DNA from: an uncultured Arthrobacter sp.
GTDB taxonomy: Bacteria; Actinomycetota; Actinomycetes; Actinomycetales; Micrococcaceae
Reading direction: 5' to 3'
Length of the DNA: 64,000 nucleotides
NCBI RefSeq assembly: GCF_947493765.1
Contig: NZ_CANLSZ010000003.1
Coordinates: 248,001 to 312,000 of the forward strand
Part shown: positions 45,194-55,540 of the stretch, one piece after another
Position numbering within the stretch: the first letter of the stretch is position 1
Layout: each line of letters starts with the position of its first letter
The notes under the pieces: generated by a model
What the model saw: only the letters and a program-made list of their open reading frames with translations
Told to the model about the DNA's origin: nothing
Databases searched by the model: none
Translations under genes and position numbers: made by a program

Positions 45194-45889
45194 TCACCCA
45201 TTGAGGGAGCTGACGATCATCATTATCCCGGTAACCAGCGCAGCCGCGCCCACGACCAGCAACGAGTACAGGGCGTAGCGCAGGCGGCGCGTTCTCCCCA
45301 GGCCCGCGGTCATGGCATCGAGGGGATCCAGCCCGAAGGCACTCCGGGCCGCGATCGGGTCGGTGTCCCCGTTCGGGCCGGGCGCCGCCGGCTCCCGGCG
45401 GGCACTCGCCGTCGACCCGGTCCGGGTCGGCGACGGGGACTGCTCCTGCTCCTGCGATCGGGCCGGGGTGGCAGGGACGGGCGTGTCCGCAACAGGTGCC
45501 TCCATGCTCCCGGATGGTGCCTGCGCACCGTCCGTCGGGAGGAAGAAGCCGGGCGAGGCCAGCGCGGCGAGGTTGTGTGCCGCCGCGGGGTCCTCGGGGG
45601 CGGGCTGCACGGTGAGGTCGTGCGCCGCGGCGCGCACACGCCGGGCGCGGGCGGCGAGCTCCGCTGCCCGCGCTGCGAGGGCACGCTGCTGCGCCAGGAC
45701 GGCCGGGTCCGGCTCCACCGGCTCGACGGCGGGCCCTCCATCGGTGCGCCGGCCCTGGCGACGGCGGTCGCGGCGCCCGCCGGGAAGGGGCTCCCGCAGC
45801 GACCCGACGGCCTCGTCGGGCACGACGGCCTTGCCGTCGACCAGCTGGAGTCTCAGCTGACGTCGTGTGACGGGGTGTGCTGTATCCAC
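45194..45889 (-). CDS. Hypothetical membrane protein (231 aa) between nadD and rsfS
   Basis: A 231-residue protein with one C-terminal transmembrane helix (LYSLLVVGAAALVTGIMMIV) and a long Ala/Pro/Arg-rich cytoplasmic part, low in predicted structure. I do not know its function. GTG start with AAGG upstream. Genes in this position are found in related Micrococcaceae, so it is probably real and lineage-specific. It may be a tail-anchored protein. Confidence 0.7.
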   Translation of the reverse strand: MDTAHPVTRRQLRLQLVDGKAVVPDEAVGSLREPLPGGRRDRRRQGRRTDGGPAVEPVEPDPAVLAQQRALAARAAELAARARRVRAAAHDLTVQPAPEDPAAAHNLAALASPGFFLPTDGAQAPSGSMEAPVADTPVPATPARSQEQEQSPSPTRTGSTASARREPAAPGPNGDTDPIAARSAFGLDPLDAMTAGLGRTRRLRYALYSLLVVGAAALVTGIMMIVSSLNG

Positions 45890-45931
45890 ATCGGTGCCTT
45901 ATCCACATCTATGCCTTCGGTCATACCGGCT

Positions 45932-46678
45932 TCACCCGGTGGGCTGTCGTGCAGGACCGGACCGGACTCCGGGCCGTCCTCCCGTGGGGAAGACCTCGTC
46001 GCCCCTGAGCCCCGAGGACAGGCCGTCGTCGATCCTCCCCGGGCGGCGGTACAGCCGGTACTTGGAGATGTACTGGACCACGCCGTCGGGTACGAGGTAC
46101 CAGACCGGTTTGCCCTCGCCCACGCGGCGCCTGCAGTCCGTGCTGGAGATGGCCATGGCCGGGACCTCCAGGAGGCGTACGTCCCGGCCACGCCCGTCGA
46201 GCTCGTGTCCCGGACGGGTGACGCCGATGAACTGGGCGAGCGACCAGAGCTCCTCGGCGTCCTTCCAGGTGAGGATCTGCGCCATGGCGTCCGCCCCGGT
46301 GATGAAGAACAGCTGCGCGCCCGGCCGCTGCTCCTTCAGATCGCGGAGCGTGTCGATGGTGAAGGTGGGCCCCGGCCGTTCGATGTCCACGCGGCTCACG
46401 GTGAAACTGGGGTTCGACGCCGTGGCGATGACCGTCATGAGGTAGCGGTGCTCCGCCTCGGAGACGTCCCTGTCCACCTTCTGCCAGGGCTGTCCGGTGG
46501 GCACGAAGACCACCTCGTCCAGGTCGAACACCGAGGCGACCTCGCTCGCGGCCACGAGGTGGCCGTGATGGATCGGGTCGAAGGTCCCTCCCATCACGCC
46601 CAGCCGCCACGGCGAGCCGTCGCGACGATGCTGACGCGGACCTGTCGTGGCGTCCAGTCCGCTGCGCTCCGCTGACAT
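45932..46678 (-). CDS. nadD: Nicotinate-nucleotide adenylyltransferase
   Basis: The 248-residue enzyme that joins nicotinate mononucleotide and ATP to make deamido-NAD. The nucleotidyltransferase motif [15 protein letters not shown] and the [10 protein letters not shown] motif (ISSTxIR type) are present. The first 25 residues ([20 protein letters not shown]) are outside the conserved fold, so a shorter start is possible. The C-terminal 30 residues after YRLYR are also extra. It is 8 bp after the 78-aa membrane gene. Confidence 0.94.
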   Translation of the reverse strand: MSAERSGLDATTGPRQHRRDGSPWRLGVMGGTFDPIHHGHLVAASEVASVFDLDEVVFVPTGQPWQKVDRDVSEAEHRYLMTVIATASNPSFTVSRVDIERPGPTFTIDTLRDLKEQRPGAQLFFITGADAMAQILTWKDAEELWSLAQFIGVTRPGHELDGRGRDVRLLEVPAMAISSTDCRRRVGEGKPVWYLVPDGVVQYISKYRLYRRPGRIDDGLSSGLRGDEVFPTGGRPGVRSGPARQPTG

Positions 46679-46686
46679 CAGGACCG

Positions 46687-46923
46687 CTAGTGCCTGTTCG
46701 CTTCGCCGTGGTCGTGCTTGTTGGTGTGCTGCTTGTGGGGGTCGACGTGCTCCTCGACCGCCTCGTGCCGGTTGCGCACGTTGGCGAAGGACACGGTGAC
46801 GAGCATCAGCAGGAGCAGCAGACCCATGATGATCAGGCCGTAGGCCAGAGCCGGCATCGGCAGCTCGGTGTGGTGTTCCGTGCCTTCAGTCGCCAGCATG
46901 GCGCTGCCGAGGGAGTAGAGCAT
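46687..46923 (-). CDS. Small His-rich membrane protein (78 aa)
   Basis: A 78-residue protein with one transmembrane helix ([20 protein letters not shown]) and a histidine-rich hydrophilic tail ([16 protein letters not shown]). Function unknown, but it sits between proA and nadD, a place where actinobacteria often encode such a small protein. AGAGGA precedes the ATG. The His cluster might bind metal ions, which is conjecture. Confidence 0.8.
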   Translation of the reverse strand: MLYSLGSAMLATEGTEHHTELPMPALAYGLIIMGLLLLLMLVTVSFANVRNRHEAVEEHVDPHKQHTNKHDHGEANRH

Positions 46924-47024
46924 CGTGGGTCCTCTGCGGATTCAGGGGCCGCCGGTCTGGTGCTGCCCGATGAGTGGTGAACCTCCATGGTACGCGCTGG
47001 GCACACTGCCGACGGCGGCGGCCC

Positions 47025-48365
47025 TCAGCGGCGGACCTGGCCCTCCCCCTGGACGATCCATTTGGTCGTGGTGAGCTCCGGCAGCCCCATGGGACCCCTG
47101 GCGTGCATCTTCTGCGTGGAGATCCCCACCTCTGCTCCGAGGCCCAGCTCCCCGCCGTCGATGAAGCGGGTGGAGGCGTTGACGAGGACGGCGGCCGAGT
47201 CGACACCCGCCACGAACTCCTCCGACGCTGCCAGGTCGTTGGTGATGATGGCCTCGCTGTGGCCGGTGCTCCACTGCCGGATGTGCTCGAGTGCCTCCTG
47301 CACCCCGTCCACGGTCCGCACCGCGAGATCCAGCTGCATGTACTCCCTGCGCCAGTCCTCGTCCGTAGCGGGCACGGAGTCGGCCCCCTCGGGCAGGAGC
47401 GCGCGCGACCGGTCGTCGACGTGCAGGGTGACACCGGCCCCGACCAGCGCAGCGAGGACACCCTGCGCGGCCGTGGCGCCGCTGTGGAGGAGCAGTGTCT
47501 CCACCGTGTTGCACACACTGGGTCGCTGGGTCTTGGCATTGAGGAGGATGTCGATCGCCATGTCCTCGTCGGCGCTCTCGTCGAGGAAGATGTGCACATT
47601 GCCCTCGCCCGTCTCGATCACCGGGACCCGCGCGGTGTTCACCACGGACTGGATGAGATCCCGTCCGCCCCGGGGGATCAGCACGTCGATCCGGCCGCGC
47701 GCCTGCATGAGGACGCGGGCGCCCTCCCGCCCGTACTCGTCGATCGTCAGGACCGCGTCGTCGGGCAGGCCGTGATCGGCGAGGGTGTCCCGGATGATTC
47801 CGACGAGTGCTGCGTTCGTCGCGGCTGCCGCACTCCCCCCGCGCAGCACCACGGCGTTGCCGCTCTTCAGGGCCAGTCCGGCGATGTCGACCGTCACATT
47901 CGGACGGGCCTCGTAGATCGCCGCGATGACCCCGAGCGGGACGCGGAGCTGGCGCATCCGCAGTCCGTTCGGGAGGGTCTCGGTGCGGACGGCCGTTCCG
48001 ACCGGGTCGGGCAGTGTGGCCAGCTGTGCCAGGGCCTCGGCGAGTGTCCCGATCCGCTCGGCGTCCAGCGTCAGCCGGTCCAGCAGGCCGTCCGACGTCC
48101 CTGCGGCGCGGCCCCGCTCCACGTCGGTCCGGTTCGCCGCGAGGACGAGGTCACGGCGTTCCACGAGTGACGCCGCGATGGCGAGCAGCAACCGGTCCTT
48201 GCGGCCGCGACTGACCCTGCCGAGTGAGCGCGCGGCCACCCGCGCCCGATCGGCGATGGTGTGCACGGCGCGGACCACCTCCTCCCCGGAGCGCTCCTCC
48301 GGCTGTCCGTCCTGGCCGGCGGCGGTCCGGACGTTCTCGATGAGTGCGTGCTGCTGGTCGGTCAT
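47025..48365 (-). CDS. proA: Gamma-glutamyl phosphate reductase
   Basis: The 446-residue NADPH-dependent enzyme of proline synthesis, reducing glutamyl-5-phosphate to the semialdehyde. It has the aldehyde dehydrogenase fold, with the active-site Cys in QRPSVCNTVETLLLH and the cofactor segments GNAVVLRGGSAAAATN and LIPRGGRDLI. It starts 9 nt after proB and so shares its transcript. Confidence 0.97.
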   Translation of the reverse strand: MTDQQHALIENVRTAAGQDGQPEERSGEEVVRAVHTIADRARVAARSLGRVSRGRKDRLLLAIAASLVERRDLVLAANRTDVERGRAAGTSDGLLDRLTLDAERIGTLAEALAQLATLPDPVGTAVRTETLPNGLRMRQLRVPLGVIAAIYEARPNVTVDIAGLALKSGNAVVLRGGSAAAATNAALVGIIRDTLADHGLPDDAVLTIDEYGREGARVLMQARGRIDVLIPRGGRDLIQSVVNTARVPVIETGEGNVHIFLDESADEDMAIDILLNAKTQRPSVCNTVETLLLHSGATAAQGVLAALVGAGVTLHVDDRSRALLPEGADSVPATDEDWRREYMQLDLAVRTVDGVQEALEHIRQWSTGHSEAIITNDLAASEEFVAGVDSAAVLVNASTRFIDGGELGLGAEVGISTQKMHARGPMGLPELTTTKWIVQGEGQVRR

Positions 48366-48374
48366 CCCTGCAGT

Positions 48375-49568
48375 CTAGCGAGGACCCGCGTCCCCGGGCG
48401 CTGCGGCGTCGTCGGTGCTCCGGGTGGGGGTGAGGACCACGAGATCGTTGACGTGCACGACGGACCGCTCGTACCCGGAGCCCAGCTCCGCCGCCAGGTC
48501 GTGGGTGGACCGACCCAGCATGCGCGGCAGTTCCGCGGAGCTGTAGTTCACGAGGCCGCGGGCGATCACGGTCCCGTCCCTGCCGACGAGCTCCACGGGG
48601 TCGCCCGCCTCGAAGACACCGGAGAGCTCCAGGACCCCGGCGGGCAGCAGCGACCGTCGCCGCTCCCCCACGGCCCGTACCGCGCCGTCGTCGAGCACGA
48701 GGGTACCCAGCACCCGCGCGAGGTGTGCGAGCCAGAGCAGGCGGATGGGTTGCCGCTTCCCGGTGGCCCTGAACCACGTACCGACGTCGTCACCCCGCAG
48801 CGCCACCGCGGCATTGGCGGCGGAGGTGACAAGGGCCGGGATGCCGGAGGACGCCGCGATGAGGGCTGCCTCGACCTTCGTGACCATCCCGCCGGTGCCG
48901 ACACCGGCCGCCCCCACCCGTCCGATCGTGACGCCGTCGAGCCCGGCCGCGGAGTCCACCTGCGGGATCCGGCGGGCACCGGCGCTCGGCGGCCCGTCGT
49001 ACAGCGCGTCGACGTCGGACAGGAGGACCAGCGCCTCGGCCTTGACGAGGTGTGCCACGAGCGCGGCGAGCCGGTCGTTGTCACCGAACCGGATCTCGTG
49101 ACTCGCCACGGTGTCGTTCTCGTTGACGATCGGGACGACGCCGAAGTTCAGGAGGCGCTCCAGCGCGCGGTGCGCGTTGGCGTAGTGGGACCGCCGGATG
49201 AGGTCGTCGGCGGTGAGCAGGATCTGGCTCACCGTGACGCCGTGCATCGCGAAGGCCCGGGAGTACTGGGCCATCAGCAGACCCTGCCCCACGCTCGCGG
49301 CTGCCTGCTGACTGGACAGCTGCGCGGGCCGGCGCGTCAGACCGAGGGGTGCGAGACCGGCCGCGATGGCACCGGAGGACACGAGGATCACCTCGGTACC
49401 CGACGCGCGGCGCTCGGCGAGGACATCGGCCAGTCCCACGAGCGCCGCGTCCGAGATCCCTCCCGACACGGAGGTCAGGGAGGACGATCCCACCTTGACC
49501 ACGATGCGTCGGGCGGTGGCCAACCCTGCTCGGGTCGCCGGCGGCCGCGCGGAGCCCTGGGACGGCAC
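48375..49568 (-). CDS. proB: Glutamate 5-kinase
   Basis: The 397-residue first enzyme of proline synthesis. An amino-acid kinase domain (RIVVKVGSSSLTS; EVILVSSGAIAAGLAPLG; VPIVNENDTVA) is followed by a C-terminal PUA domain (VELVGRDGTVIARGLVNYSS), so it can be feedback-regulated by proline as in long-form ProB. GTG start with AGGAG overlapping the obgE stop, which couples the two genes. Confidence 0.97.
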   Translation of the reverse strand: MPSQGSARPPATRAGLATARRIVVKVGSSSLTSVSGGISDAALVGLADVLAERRASGTEVILVSSGAIAAGLAPLGLTRRPAQLSSQQAAASVGQGLLMAQYSRAFAMHGVTVSQILLTADDLIRRSHYANAHRALERLLNFGVVPIVNENDTVASHEIRFGDNDRLAALVAHLVKAEALVLLSDVDALYDGPPSAGARRIPQVDSAAGLDGVTIGRVGAAGVGTGGMVTKVEAALIAASSGIPALVTSAANAAVALRGDDVGTWFRATGKRQPIRLLWLAHLARVLGTLVLDDGAVRAVGERRRSLLPAGVLELSGVFEAGDPVELVGRDGTVIARGLVNYSSAELPRMLGRSTHDLAAELGSGYERSVVHVNDLVVLTPTRSTDDAAAPGDAGPR

Positions 49569-49577
49569 GATCGGCTC

Positions 49578-51161
49578 CTAGCCCCGGGACCCGGCGTCCG
49601 GGTCCTGCTGCGCAGGAGTGGTCGTCCTGCGGTCCTGTACGGATTCCGTCCAGATCCCGGCCTTGCGATCGGCCTCGAGCTCGGCCCGGGCCGCGGCCTT
49701 GGCGTCCTTGCGCTCCTGGTACTCCTCACGCTTCTGCTCCCGCGTGGGCCGGATGTACTCGGCGAGGCGCAGATCGCTGCCGCGCGGCCCGGCCAGGAGT
49801 TCGGCGCCGCCCATCATGGTGGGCTCCCAGTCGAAGACCACGCCGTCGCCCTCGCCGATCACCACGGTGTCCCCGGGCTTGGCGCCCGCCTTGAACAGCT
49901 GCTCCTCCACACCGAGCTTGGCGAGCCGGTCCGCCAGGTAGCCCACGGCCTCGTCGTTCGTGAAGTCGGTCTGCAGCACCCAGCGCTCGGGCTTCTCACC
50001 CAGCACCCGGTACAGCGGCAGCGCGTCCTTCTCCTCGTGGCGGATGCGGAAGGAGGCGGCGTTGACGCCGCGGGGGCGCAGGACCTCGGGCACCACCTTC
50101 GGCGGCGCCGCGGCGACGGCCCTGCGCTCGTTCTCGACGATCTCCGCCATGGCGAAGCCGAGCTGCCGCAGTCCCTCGTGGCTCGACGCCGAGACCTCGA
50201 ACACGCGGTAGCCGCGCGCCTCGAGCTCGGGACGGACGAAACCGGCCATGTCGCGGCCGTCCGGCACGTCCACCTTGTTCAGAGCCACCAGCCGGGGCCG
50301 CTCGTTGAGCGGGACGACGTCGCCGTCGGGACCCGCGAAGCTCATGTCCACCGCGTACTTCTCGAGCTCGCTCTCGATGACGGCGAGATCGCCCAGCGGA
50401 TCGCGGTCCGTCTCGAGCGCGGCGCAGTCCAGCACGTGCACGATGGCGGCGCAGCGCTCCACGTGGCGCAGGAAGTGGTGCCCCAGGCCCTTTCCCTCAC
50501 TGGCCCCCTCGATGAGTCCCGGGACATCGGCGATGGTGAAGCGCGTGGATCCGGCCTCCACCACGCCCAGGTTCGGGACCAGCGTGGTGAACGGGTAGTC
50601 CGCGATCTTCGGACGCGCGGCCGACATGGCCGCGATCAGGCTCGACTTCCCCGCTGAGGGGAAGCCCACCAGGGCGACGTCGGCGATGGACTTGAGCTCC
50701 AGCACGATGTCGCGCTCGTCGCCCGGGATCCCGAGCAGCGCGAAGCCCGGAGCCCTGCGCTTCTGCGAGGACAGGGCGGCATTGCCCAGCCCGCCCTGGC
50801 CGCCCGCCGCGGCGACGAACTCCGTCCCCTCGCCCACGAGATCGGCGAGCACCTCGCCGGCCTTGGTCTTCACGACCGTGCCGTCCGGTACGGGCAGGAT
50901 CAGCGTCTCGCCGCTCTTGCCACCCCGCCAGTCACCCATGCCGTTGCCGCCGTTGGTGGCATGGCGGTGGGGCGCGTGGTGGTAGTCGAGCAGCGTGGTG
51001 TTCTGGTGGTCGACACGCAGGATCACGCCGCCGCCGTCGCCGCCGTTGCCGCCGTCGGGTCCGCCCAGGGGTTTGAACTTCTCGCGGTGGACGGAGACGC
51101 ACCCGTGGCCTCCGGTGCCTCCCGATACGTGCAGGACTACGCGGTCAACGAAGCTCGCCAT
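49578..51161 (-). CDS. obgE: Obg family GTPase
   Basis: A 527-residue ribosome-assembly and stress GTPase. Domains in order: glycine-rich Obg fold (residues about 1-160, [17 protein letters not shown]), G domain with P-loop [20 protein letters not shown] and NKVD, then the OCT domain typical of Gram-positive Obg, and a charged, basic C-terminal tail of about 100 residues. GGAG precedes the ATG. It lies after the rplU-rpmA terminator and leads the obgE-proB-proA transcript. Confidence 0.96.
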   Translation of the reverse strand: MASFVDRVVLHVSGGTGGHGCVSVHREKFKPLGGPDGGNGGDGGGVILRVDHQNTTLLDYHHAPHRHATNGGNGMGDWRGGKSGETLILPVPDGTVVKTKAGEVLADLVGEGTEFVAAAGGQGGLGNAALSSQKRRAPGFALLGIPGDERDIVLELKSIADVALVGFPSAGKSSLIAAMSAARPKIADYPFTTLVPNLGVVEAGSTRFTIADVPGLIEGASEGKGLGHHFLRHVERCAAIVHVLDCAALETDRDPLGDLAVIESELEKYAVDMSFAGPDGDVVPLNERPRLVALNKVDVPDGRDMAGFVRPELEARGYRVFEVSASSHEGLRQLGFAMAEIVENERRAVAAAPPKVVPEVLRPRGVNAASFRIRHEEKDALPLYRVLGEKPERWVLQTDFTNDEAVGYLADRLAKLGVEEQLFKAGAKPGDTVVIGEGDGVVFDWEPTMMGGAELLAGPRGSDLRLAEYIRPTREQKREEYQERKDAKAAARAELEADRKAGIWTESVQDRRTTTPAQQDPDAGSRG

Positions 51162-51216
51162 GGCGATCTCCTTCTACGAATGCTTCACTGTGCCGGATGG
51201 ATCCGGCTTAAAAGAA

Positions 51217-51247
51217 GGTGGGGCGGGCCGTTGCGGCCCACCCCACC
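51217..51247 (-). terminator. Terminator after rpmA, before obgE
   Basis: On the minus strand, GGTGGGGTGGGCCG pairs with CGGCCCGCCCCACC around a CAA loop and is followed by TTCTTTT, a classic intrinsic terminator. It ends the rplU-rpmA message; any read-through would reach obgE 56 bp on. A small dyad GCCGGAT/ATCCGGC lies just downstream at about 51193-51208. Confidence 0.85.
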
Positions 51248-51277
51248 CGAAGAGCTGGTCAGTCCAGCGCGGCGTGA

Positions 51278-51538
51278 CTACTCCGCTGCGGCGCCGACGA
51301 TGTTGACGACCTTGCGGCCGCGGCGGGTCCCGAACTCGACCGCTCCGGCCTCGAGGGCGAAGAGGGTGTCGTCCCCGCCGCGACCCACCGCGGTTCCGGG
51401 GTGGAAGTGGGTGCCGCGCTGGCGGACGATGATCTCGCCGGCCTTGACGACCTGTCCGCCGAAGCGCTTCACGCCGAGGTACTGGGCGTTCGAGTCGCGG
51501 CCGTTCCGGGTTGAGCTTGCGCCCTTCTTATGTGCCAT
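51278..51538 (-). CDS. rpmA: 50S ribosomal protein L27
   Basis: An 86-residue ribosomal protein, [40 protein letters not shown] and [18 protein letters not shown]. It binds near the peptidyl-transferase centre through its N-terminus. There is no Firmicutes-type cleavable leader. It is second in the rplU-rpmA operon, 56 bp after rplU. Confidence 0.98.
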   Translation of the reverse strand: MAHKKGASSTRNGRDSNAQYLGVKRFGGQVVKAGEIIVRQRGTHFHPGTAVGRGGDDTLFALEAGAVEFGTRRGRKVVNIVGAAAE

Positions 51539-51594
51539 GGGTTATGCCTGCCTTCGCTGAGGAAAGTACGTGAACGGGCGGAGTCCGGGGAGGA

Positions 51595-51903
51595 CTACGC
51601 GATGCCTGTGATCTTGACGCGGGTCAGTTCCGAACGGTGACCCTGGCGCTTCTTGTACCCGGTCTTGTTCTTGAACTTCTGGATGACGATCTTCGGCCCG
51701 CGGAGATTCTCGACGATCTCGGCCGTGACGGAGATCTTCTCGAGCTCCTCCGCTGCGGAGGTGATCTTGGCACCGTCGACCAGCAGGAGGGCGGGGAGCT
51801 CGAAGGTGCTCCCTGCCTGACCGGTGACGCGGTCAAGGGTAACGAGGTCTCCTACAGAAACCTTTTCTTGGCGGCCGCCTGCGCGGACAATCGCGTACAC
51901 CAC
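51595..51903 (-). CDS. rplU: 50S ribosomal protein L21
   Basis: A 102-residue ribosomal protein: [47 protein letters not shown]. Three GTG codons (51915, 51903, 51900) could start it; I choose 51903 because it gives the family's [11 protein letters not shown]-terminus and its usual length. The upstream 280 bp to rne contains the operon leader. Confidence 0.96.
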   Translation of the reverse strand: MVYAIVRAGGRQEKVSVGDLVTLDRVTGQAGSTFELPALLLVDGAKITSAAEELEKISVTAEIVENLRGPKIVIQKFKNKTGYKKRQGHRSELTRVKITGIA

Positions 51904-52183
51904 TGGGACACTCACTTCTCTCGACGATCTGACTTCTGATGAAAAATCTCTGGTGGATCCTGGCGGGGGTCCCGGAGGATCCCGGCCGTCCTGTGGGTGA
52001 TCGGCGCCCGGGCGGACCGGCCGCCGCTGTCAGGAGGAACTCCTGGACGCTGCTGGTCCCGTTACCCCGACACGTACCCCGATACACCGCTGGACGCGCT
52101 GATGCACCGAGGGTCAAGATTACGGCAGGACCGCGGCTTCCCGCAAATCAACGGGCTGCCGCAGGCCCCGCCGTCCCGGCCGG

Positions 52184-55100
52184 CTAAAGCTTCGAGGCGG
52201 GAACCCCCACACCGAAGATCAGCGGCTCCGGGCCGCCCTCCTCCGGCTCCCGTACGGTCGGCGCTGCCGTGGCCACGTACCGTGATCCGGCAGTACCCTC
52301 GGCGCCCTCCGCGGTGCCGGTGCCGGTGCCGGTATCGGTGTCGATGGCGGTATCGGCCGCGCCCTGCGCACTGCGGGCGACCCGGCGCCCGCGCGGACGC
52401 CGGCCGCCGGTGGCGGACGGCGGGGTACCTGCCGGCTGCGCGGCGCGCGGTGGTGCGTCGTCCGTCCGGTCCGCGGGTTCGCCGGAGGAGTCCCGCCCGG
52501 CTGCCGGAGGTGATGCGGGAGCCTGTGCCGGCGGCTCGAACGCCTCACTCAGGCTGTCGAGGGTCAGACCGGTGGACGCCGCCCCCGACTCCCCCGGCTC
52601 CTCGGACTGCTGCCGCTCCGCCCTGGGCAGCGTGAGCGTCTCGCCGTTGATGGTCAGCACGGCCTCCGTCACCTCGATCTCGGCGGGTCGGGCGGCGTCC
52701 TCCGCCGAGTCGCCGTGCCCGTGGTGCGTGGCCGCGGCGATGCTGGCGAGGGCCGCACGCGCGGCCTCGGCCTTCGCGGCACGCTCGGGGCTCTCGGGAG
52801 CGGGCGGTGCGGCCTGCTGGGCGGAGCCCTCCTCCTGCTGCGGTCCCTTGGTCCTGTTCCGCTTCCGTTCGCTGCGGGACATCCCCTGGCGCCCCTGCTG
52901 CTGGGTGTCCGGAGCAGGGGTGTGCCGGTGTTCCACCGGTTCCGCGTGGGTGATGACGCCGCGGCCCTCGCAGTGCTGGCATTCCTCGCCGAACACCTCG
53001 AGCAGCCCGGTCCCCATCCGCTTGCGCGTCATCTGGACCAGGCCCAGCGAGGTCACCTCGGCGACCTGGTGCTTGGTCCGGTCCCTGCCGAGGCACTCGA
53101 CGAGGCGCCGCAGCACCAGGTCGCGGTTGGCCTCCAGCACCATGTCGATGAAGTCGATCACGATGATCCCGCCGATGTCGCGGAGCCGCAGCTGGCGGAC
53201 CACCTCCTCGGCCGCCTCCAGGTTGTTCTTGGTGACGGTCTCCTCGAGATTGCCGCCGCTGCCGGTGAACTTGCCGGTGTTCACGTCGACCACCGTCATG
53301 GCCTCGGTGCGGTCGATCACCAGCGAGCCGCCGGAGGGCAGGAAGACCTTGCGCTCCAGAGCCTTCGAGATCTGCTCGTCGATGCGCGACGCCGAGAAGA
53401 TGTCCTCCTCGCCGGTCCACTTCTCGAGCCGTCCCACGAGGTCCGGCGCCACGTACATCACGTACGCCTCGATGGTGTCCCAGGCCTCCTCGCCCGAGAC
53501 CACGAGCTTGGAGAAGTCCTCGTTGAAGACATCGCGGACCACCTTGATGGTGAGGTCGGGCTCGCCGTACAGCAGCTCCGGGGCGAGGGTCTTCGTGGAG
53601 CCCGCCTTGCGCTCGATCTCCTCCCACTGGGCGCGGAGGCGGTTGATGTCGTGGGTGAGCTCCTCCTCGCTCGCCCCCTCGGCCGCGGTCCGCACGATCA
53701 CGCCGGCGTTCTCGGGCAGACGGTCCTTGAGGATGCGCTTGAGGCGATTGCGCTCGACGTCGGGCAGCTTGCGGGAGATGCCGGTCATGGAGCCGCCCGG
53801 GACGTACACGAGGTAGCGGCCGGGCAGGGAGATCTGACTGGTGAGGCGGGCGCCCTTGTGACCCACGGGATCCTTCGTGACCTGCACGAGAACGGGATCG
53901 CCGGACTTCAGCGCGAGCTCGATGCGACGGGGCTGCCCGTCGAGGCCGGCCGCGTCCCAGTTGACCTCGCCGGCGTAGAGCACGGCGTTGCGGCCGCGCC
54001 CGATGTCGATGAAGGCGGCCTCCATGCTCGGGAGGACGTTCTGCACCTTGCCCACGTACACGTTGCCGATCAGCGAGTCCTGCTGGGTCCTCGACACGAA
54101 GTGCTCGGCGAGCATGCCGTCCTCGAGCACGCCGATCTGGATCCTGTCGTCGCTCTGGCGGACGATCATCTGCCGATCGACCGATTCGCGGCGGGCCAGG
54201 AACTCGGCCTCGGTGATCACCTGGCGACGGCGTCCGGTGTCCCGGGACTCCCGTCGACGCTGCTTCTTGGCCTCGAGCCGGGTGGAACCGCGCACGCTGG
54301 TCACCTTGTCCGAGACGGACTCGTTCGCCGCCCTGGGTGCGCGGACCCGCGTGACGGTGTTGGGATCGTCGTCCTCGCCGCCGGTGAGCTCGAGGTCCTG
54401 GTCCCCGCGACGACGCCGGCGCCGGCGTCGCGAGCTGGTCCCGCCGCCCGACCGGTCCGCGGACGTGTCGGCGCCGTCCTCGGTGTCGCCGTCCTCCGAG
54501 TCGTTCGCCGTGTCGTTCGCCGCATCGGGCGTCGCCGTGTCGCTGCGACCGCGGCTGCGGCCGCGCCGGCTCCGCCGGGAGCGCGGCGCCTGGTCGTCGG
54601 AGTCCTCGTCCGTGGGCTCTTCCTCGCGGGGCGGGGCCACCTTGACCGAGGGCACGGTGGCCGCGCTCAGGTCCGGGGCGTGGAAGAGCAGGGAGAGCGG
54701 TGATTCGGGAGGACTGAAGGGGTCGGCCCCGGGCGAGGTCTCCCCGGCACCCGCGGCTGCCTCCGCACCGTCCTCGTCGGGGGTGTCGTCGTCCGCGACC
54801 GCCGGTGTCCCGCTGTCGGGCCGGGCTGTGTCGGCCTGGGCTGTGTCGGACTGGGCTGTGTCGGACTGGGCCTGCGTGTCGTCGGTCGTGGCTGTGTCGG
54901 GCTGGGCTGTGCCGGGCTGGGCTGTGTCGGTGTCGGTCGGGGTGCTGTCCCTGCGGCTCCGTCCCGAGGTCCGGCGCGTCCGGGTGGGCTTCGTGGGTGC
55001 AGCGTCCTCAGCGGCGCCGCCGTCAGCAGCACCGTCCGACGTCGTATCGTCCGCCGTCGTACCGGCGGCCGGGGACACCTCGGAGAGCGACGGCGCGTCC

Positions 55101-55540
55101 GCGGGCGCCGCCCGGCCGGTCGCCGTTTCGTCGGGGGTCCGTGCGGGTCCTGCCGCGGCGGTCGCTGCCCTCCGGCGCGTACGGGGAGCGCGCGCCGGCG
55201 CTTCGGGAGCGGAGCCGGCCTCGGGAGCAGCGTCCGCCGTGCCGGAGGGGGTCTGACTGGTGGGGGCCTGGCTGCTGGCGGCCTGGCTGGTGGATGCCTG
55301 GCTGGTGTCGGTCTGGTCGGCCTTCGGTGCACGGGCGGCCCGCCGACGTGTCGGGGCGGGTGACCCGGCGGCAGGATCTCCTGTGGGCTCGGCGGCGGGC
55401 GGCGCTCCTGCCGGTGCGCTCGCGGTGCGGCGCTTCCGCGGCGCCCTCGCCGGAGCCGTCGTCGCCTCCGGTGCTGCGGGGGTGTCCTGCCCGGTCCCGT
55501 TGTCCTGCTGTGCCGGGTCCTGCTGTGCTGACTGATCCAT
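52184..55540 (-). CDS. rne: Ribonuclease E/G family protein
   Basis: A 1118-residue endoribonuclease for mRNA decay and rRNA/tRNA processing. The first 450 residues are low-complexity, acidic then basic, and probably disordered. The S1 domain follows (about 480-560, GNVYVGKVQNVLPSMEAAFI), then the catalytic domain with VDVNTGKF and the metal-binding aspartates in IVIDFIDM, then the zinc-link CQHCEGRG (about 855). The C-terminal 250 residues are again Pro/Ala/Glu-rich. This two-tailed architecture is the actinobacterial RNase E form. The start ATG at 55540 has GGAG 9 nt upstream. Confidence 0.94.
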   Translation of the reverse strand: MDQSAQQDPAQQDNGTGQDTPAAPEATTAPARAPRKRRTASAPAGAPPAAEPTGDPAAGSPAPTRRRAARAPKADQTDTSQASTSQAASSQAPTSQTPSGTADAAPEAGSAPEAPARAPRTRRRAATAAAGPARTPDETATGRAAPADAPSLSEVSPAAGTTADDTTSDGAADGGAAEDAAPTKPTRTRRTSGRSRRDSTPTDTDTAQPGTAQPDTATTDDTQAQSDTAQSDTAQADTARPDSGTPAVADDDTPDEDGAEAAAGAGETSPGADPFSPPESPLSLLFHAPDLSAATVPSVKVAPPREEEPTDEDSDDQAPRSRRSRRGRSRGRSDTATPDAANDTANDSEDGDTEDGADTSADRSGGGTSSRRRRRRRRGDQDLELTGGEDDDPNTVTRVRAPRAANESVSDKVTSVRGSTRLEAKKQRRRESRDTGRRRQVITEAEFLARRESVDRQMIVRQSDDRIQIGVLEDGMLAEHFVSRTQQDSLIGNVYVGKVQNVLPSMEAAFIDIGRGRNAVLYAGEVNWDAAGLDGQPRRIELALKSGDPVLVQVTKDPVGHKGARLTSQISLPGRYLVYVPGGSMTGISRKLPDVERNRLKRILKDRLPENAGVIVRTAAEGASEEELTHDINRLRAQWEEIERKAGSTKTLAPELLYGEPDLTIKVVRDVFNEDFSKLVVSGEEAWDTIEAYVMYVAPDLVGRLEKWTGEEDIFSASRIDEQISKALERKVFLPSGGSLVIDRTEAMTVVDVNTGKFTGSGGNLEETVTKNNLEAAEEVVRQLRLRDIGGIIVIDFIDMVLEANRDLVLRRLVECLGRDRTKHQVAEVTSLGLVQMTRKRMGTGLLEVFGEECQHCEGRGVITHAEPVEHRHTPAPDTQQQGRQGMSRSERKRNRTKGPQQEEGSAQQAAPPAPESPERAAKAEAARAALASIAAATHHGHGDSAEDAARPAEIEVTEAVLTINGETLTLPRAERQQSEEPGESGAASTGLTLDSLSEAFEPPAQAPASPPAAGRDSSGEPADRTDDAPPRAAQPAGTPPSATGGRRPRGRRVARSAQGAADTAIDTDTGTGTGTAEGAEGTAGSRYVATAAPTVREPEEGGPEPLIFGVGVPASKL
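54820..54945 (-). repeat. Tandem 15-bp coding repeats in the rne 5' region
   Basis: Units like GCTGTGTCGGACTGG (plus-strand sense) recur at least five times with small changes, encoding repeats of the form DTAQS/DTAQA/GTAQPDTA in the disordered N-terminus. A second cluster at about 55255-55315 encodes STSQA/SSQAPTSQ repeats. Both are prone to copy-number change. Confidence 0.75.
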
